Shown here one piece after another: positions 61,401-64,000 of a stretch of 64,000 nucleotides of DNA; the first letter of the stretch is position 1, and every line of letters starts with the position of its first letter. A program made the translations under genes and the position numbers. Below the pieces are notes generated by a model. The model searched no databases and was not told where the DNA came from. It saw nothing but the letters and a program-made list of their open reading frames with translations. This stretch comes from Atopsyche davidsoni (taxonomy: Eukaryota; Arthropoda; Insecta; Trichoptera; Hydrobiosidae). The stretch spans positions 9,711,001 to 9,775,000 of the forward strand of contig JAILWY010000018.1 of the NCBI GenBank assembly GCA_022113835.1. The letters are read 5' to 3'.

Positions 61401-64000
61401 TTCTAGGAAAGTATCTCCCACGTAATAGGGCAGCTTAAAAGGACCGTGATTGCGAAATGCAGATCTGATTAAACAGACATCTAAAATAATGGACCGTGCG
61501 ATGTATTCTGCAGCATTCGAATAGACTATACCGCTTCTGAAACCTTCCGATGGAAAATTCTGTCTCTTTTCATTCGGCATGTTCGTTTTGAGCTCGCGGG
61601 GATATCGGGTTTGCGGGAAGCAGAGGAGGTATTCGGCTCGACTGCGGATCGCGCCGGCCTCGAGTGCCCGCGCATGTTGCAATAATCGTTTTTCGCGAGA
61701 ATCCACTGTTCTCTAACATTTTACAATCGAAAGAATTTCATCGCGACTGAAGACCGCAACCCTTTATCGGTCGCGAGATGACATTCCGCCGGCCGCTTTA
61801 TTTTCTCCGCGCTCCGTCACCGAGCTTCCGTGTCGCTAGATTGTCTAGTTGTGAAAATATGCGGCACGTTTTAGATTTATGAAGGCGAGCGCCATTATTC
61901 TGAGATGTCATTGTATTCGGTGGCTTTTTCAGAAGACACTGAGACACTGGAGTTTCCCATCTTTATTGCGGAATGTATTTTTTTCTCGCAACCCAATGCC
62001 GATATCGAGAACGCGGCGCAAGGCCACCGCCGTGACTAAGCTGGATTGTGTTTTTTTTACTTCCTGCATAATATTATACCGTGTGCCGTCAAAAATAATT
62101 AAATTTATAGGATTTATAATATTACCTATTCAAATGACGACGGATTAAGCGCAAGAAAAAATATAAACACATTTGGGATTCCGCTCTGCGCACTTCACAC
62201 GGATTTTTTTTGTTCTCGGTAATGGCGACCGCGGCGGACAGTCCGGCCTCACTTCACCATATAAGTTTTGAAGTATCTTTGCACGGGTCGGGGTCGGAGT
62301 GGAGGAGCAAACTGCGGAGGACCGGCGCGCGGAGTGCTAACTGCTCGCTAAAAGAGTTTTTGTGCGGCCCGCCTGGTGACTGATGGCTCCTTTTGATAAA
62401 TTGAATAAATATTAAGTGCCGGCAATTATTTTTATCTTATCATCTCGGGTCACGGTGGCTGTTTGAAAATTATATTTACCGTGTTGACGTTTGAATGAAT
62501 GGCAATGTTTTCTGTAAGAAATTCAATTAGTGTTTGAAATATGAACATCGTTTGTTGCCCAATGCGTTTTTACTTAACGTTAATCTATAAAATAATGTAC
62601 TTTTTGCTGCACGGGAATTTTTTTCAGATTTTTCGTTCCTTAGCGCTGAGGCTCAACATGTTTTCATTTATGTACCTTTATTTTAACTGCTCAAATTCAT
62701 AACACTAACCTATGAAATATTAACAATTTTATTGATATTTCATTGGTTTATTTATGAAAGTAAAAGAAAACTCTCACAGAAGGTTGCGCAAGCTTTGAAA
62801 ATATTCAGTATCCTAAATGTGCTCGGGTGGCTCGGAGATAAGCCTCCGGAATCAACATTCAAAGTTTGGTGAGTCAGGGATAGTATTCTGCTGAAGGGCT
62901 TCTTTGATCTAATCATAAAAATTGCTTACGAACATAAAACTTTGACGCCACTTGTGCTTGTAATGTACATGCACGGCGGAGAGATAATCAGAGAAGCCAT
63001 AGAAATTGTTTATTTGCTTTCTTTTCTTAATTGAAATAAAGTCACATCTATAATCTAAACAGCAGGGGATACCGCTGCGTGGGAATCACATATATTTTTA
63101 GCACTATGAAAAACTATTTGTGGGCTTTAGTGATCTTTCTACATGAGTGATTGCTTTGGGAAGCTTATCCGTCTATAGAGCCTTCCTAGATTCATTTGTA
63201 TAATATGTATTACCTCTTTAATGTGGATCGTTAGTATTCATTCTTTTTTTTAAGTACACGTATAGCTTACAATTTATTATAATGCCTAACATATTTGTTT
63301 TCATTCTTCATATTTAGTGAAAACTTTCATCTAAATAGTTTTGGTATATTTTTTAAAAACCGAGGAATTATATGGCATCTAAGATTTAGATTTCCTTTTA
63401 ATATTTTGTTCAATAAAATTAAGGTAAACCTCTAAGTTATCATATATTTTAATTTTTATAAAGGTATACGTAACTTTTAAAGTAAACTATTTATTTAACT
63501 CAGATGCTCCTAGCTGAAGAAATATTTAGTAATATTTATTTTGTAGAAAATACAAACATGGCAGTGAACCACCTCAGTAAACACACCCCAGGCAAACGCT
63601 AGAAGGTTGTTGGGCGTATCGTGTCAATATAGATATTAGTTTAGAGATACCGGATATTCTTTGCCTTTCAAAAAAACAATGAGTATTATTTAGTTTTATT
63701 GTATTATTTTCCAAAAATTATAGTCAATGTATCTGTATACATTGATTGTAGGTGTCTTAACACTATTTTTTTAATGAAAAAAAATGTGTTTGTTTTAGGA
63801 CACTGCTTTTTTTAATTTTATTATACATGTTTTATTCGATATCGATTTTTTCCACGAAAGATTGATTAAATTTGTAATGATTATATAATCGGTTAATATA
63901 TGTACAAAGATAAATTGGTAATTACCGGTTTTGGTGTACAGTTTCTGTCTGAGGAAGCTCTCGTGAACATATATTCATCGATTAAATTTAGATACTCTAT
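55461..64000. other. Non-coding DNA with many GC-rich islands
   Basis: Short CpG-rich islands interrupt AT-rich DNA at about 55475-55560, 55685-55735, 56060-56200, 57025-57065, 59125-59300, 60110-60425, 61155-61220, 61320-61860 and 62215-62400. The islands are open in several frames, but none has an ATG, acceptor and donor set that I trust. A TATAAG box at 62259-62264 sits 5' of a GC-rich stretch and might mark an alternative promoter. From 62400 to 64000 I see nothing. Confidence 0.45.

Noticed and set aside
61266..61706. Minus-strand open frame of 146 residues
   Set aside because: It begins at GTG directly after an in-frame stop, its first ATG is well inside, and it lies over a GC-rich island where stops are rare. 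No domain is recognised.

Overview
This 64 kb window is AT-rich eukaryotic DNA with GT-AG introns, arthropod-style initiators, tRNA-derived SINE and hAT-type MITE insertions, and dinucleotide repeats. It looks like an insect nuclear genome. Lepidoptera is my best guess, held loosely. There are no bacterial operons, CRISPR arrays, tRNA or rRNA genes. All three main genes read on the plus strand.

Layout. 1-8657: no coding exon that I can support; probably upstream or first-intron DNA of gene 1. 8658-25507: gene 1, the 3' 25 coding exons of a single-pass membrane receptor built from Ig, DB-module and fibronectin type III domains, with a 9.0 kb intron between its first two visible exons. 25508-28374: long 3' UTR/intergenic DNA. 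28375-28731 (minus): an isolated ORF with a CCHC zinc knuckle, like the Gag/ORF1 RNA-binding module of retroelements. 30380-30962: a complete non-autonomous hAT-like element with an 8-bp target duplication. 33764-45027: gene 2, apparently complete in 23 coding exons (1521 residues). It encodes a nuclear RNA-type protein with two matrin-type C2H2 fingers, an RS domain and an RGG tail, possibly the insect CG7065 family. About 46430-50030: the 5' end of gene 3, with a GC-rich untranslated first exon and one coding exon carrying a Gly-His-Asn/Pro repeat. 50089-50318: a second hAT-type MITE, 58 bp inside gene 3's next intron. 50319-64000: probably gene 3 intron, AT-rich with many short GC-rich islands and no exon I can prove.

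All exon joins given for genes 1 and 2 were checked by hand. Splice phases match at every junction, and both frames stay open to a stop. I could not identify gene 3, nor find the signal-peptide exon of gene 1.

The observations I rate highest are the half-repeat structure of the DB modules (each is two copies of a six-cysteine unit with a nearly invariant spacing), the zinc finger/RS/RGG architecture of gene 2, the two hAT-type elements with perfect target duplications, and the GC islands downstream of gene 3.
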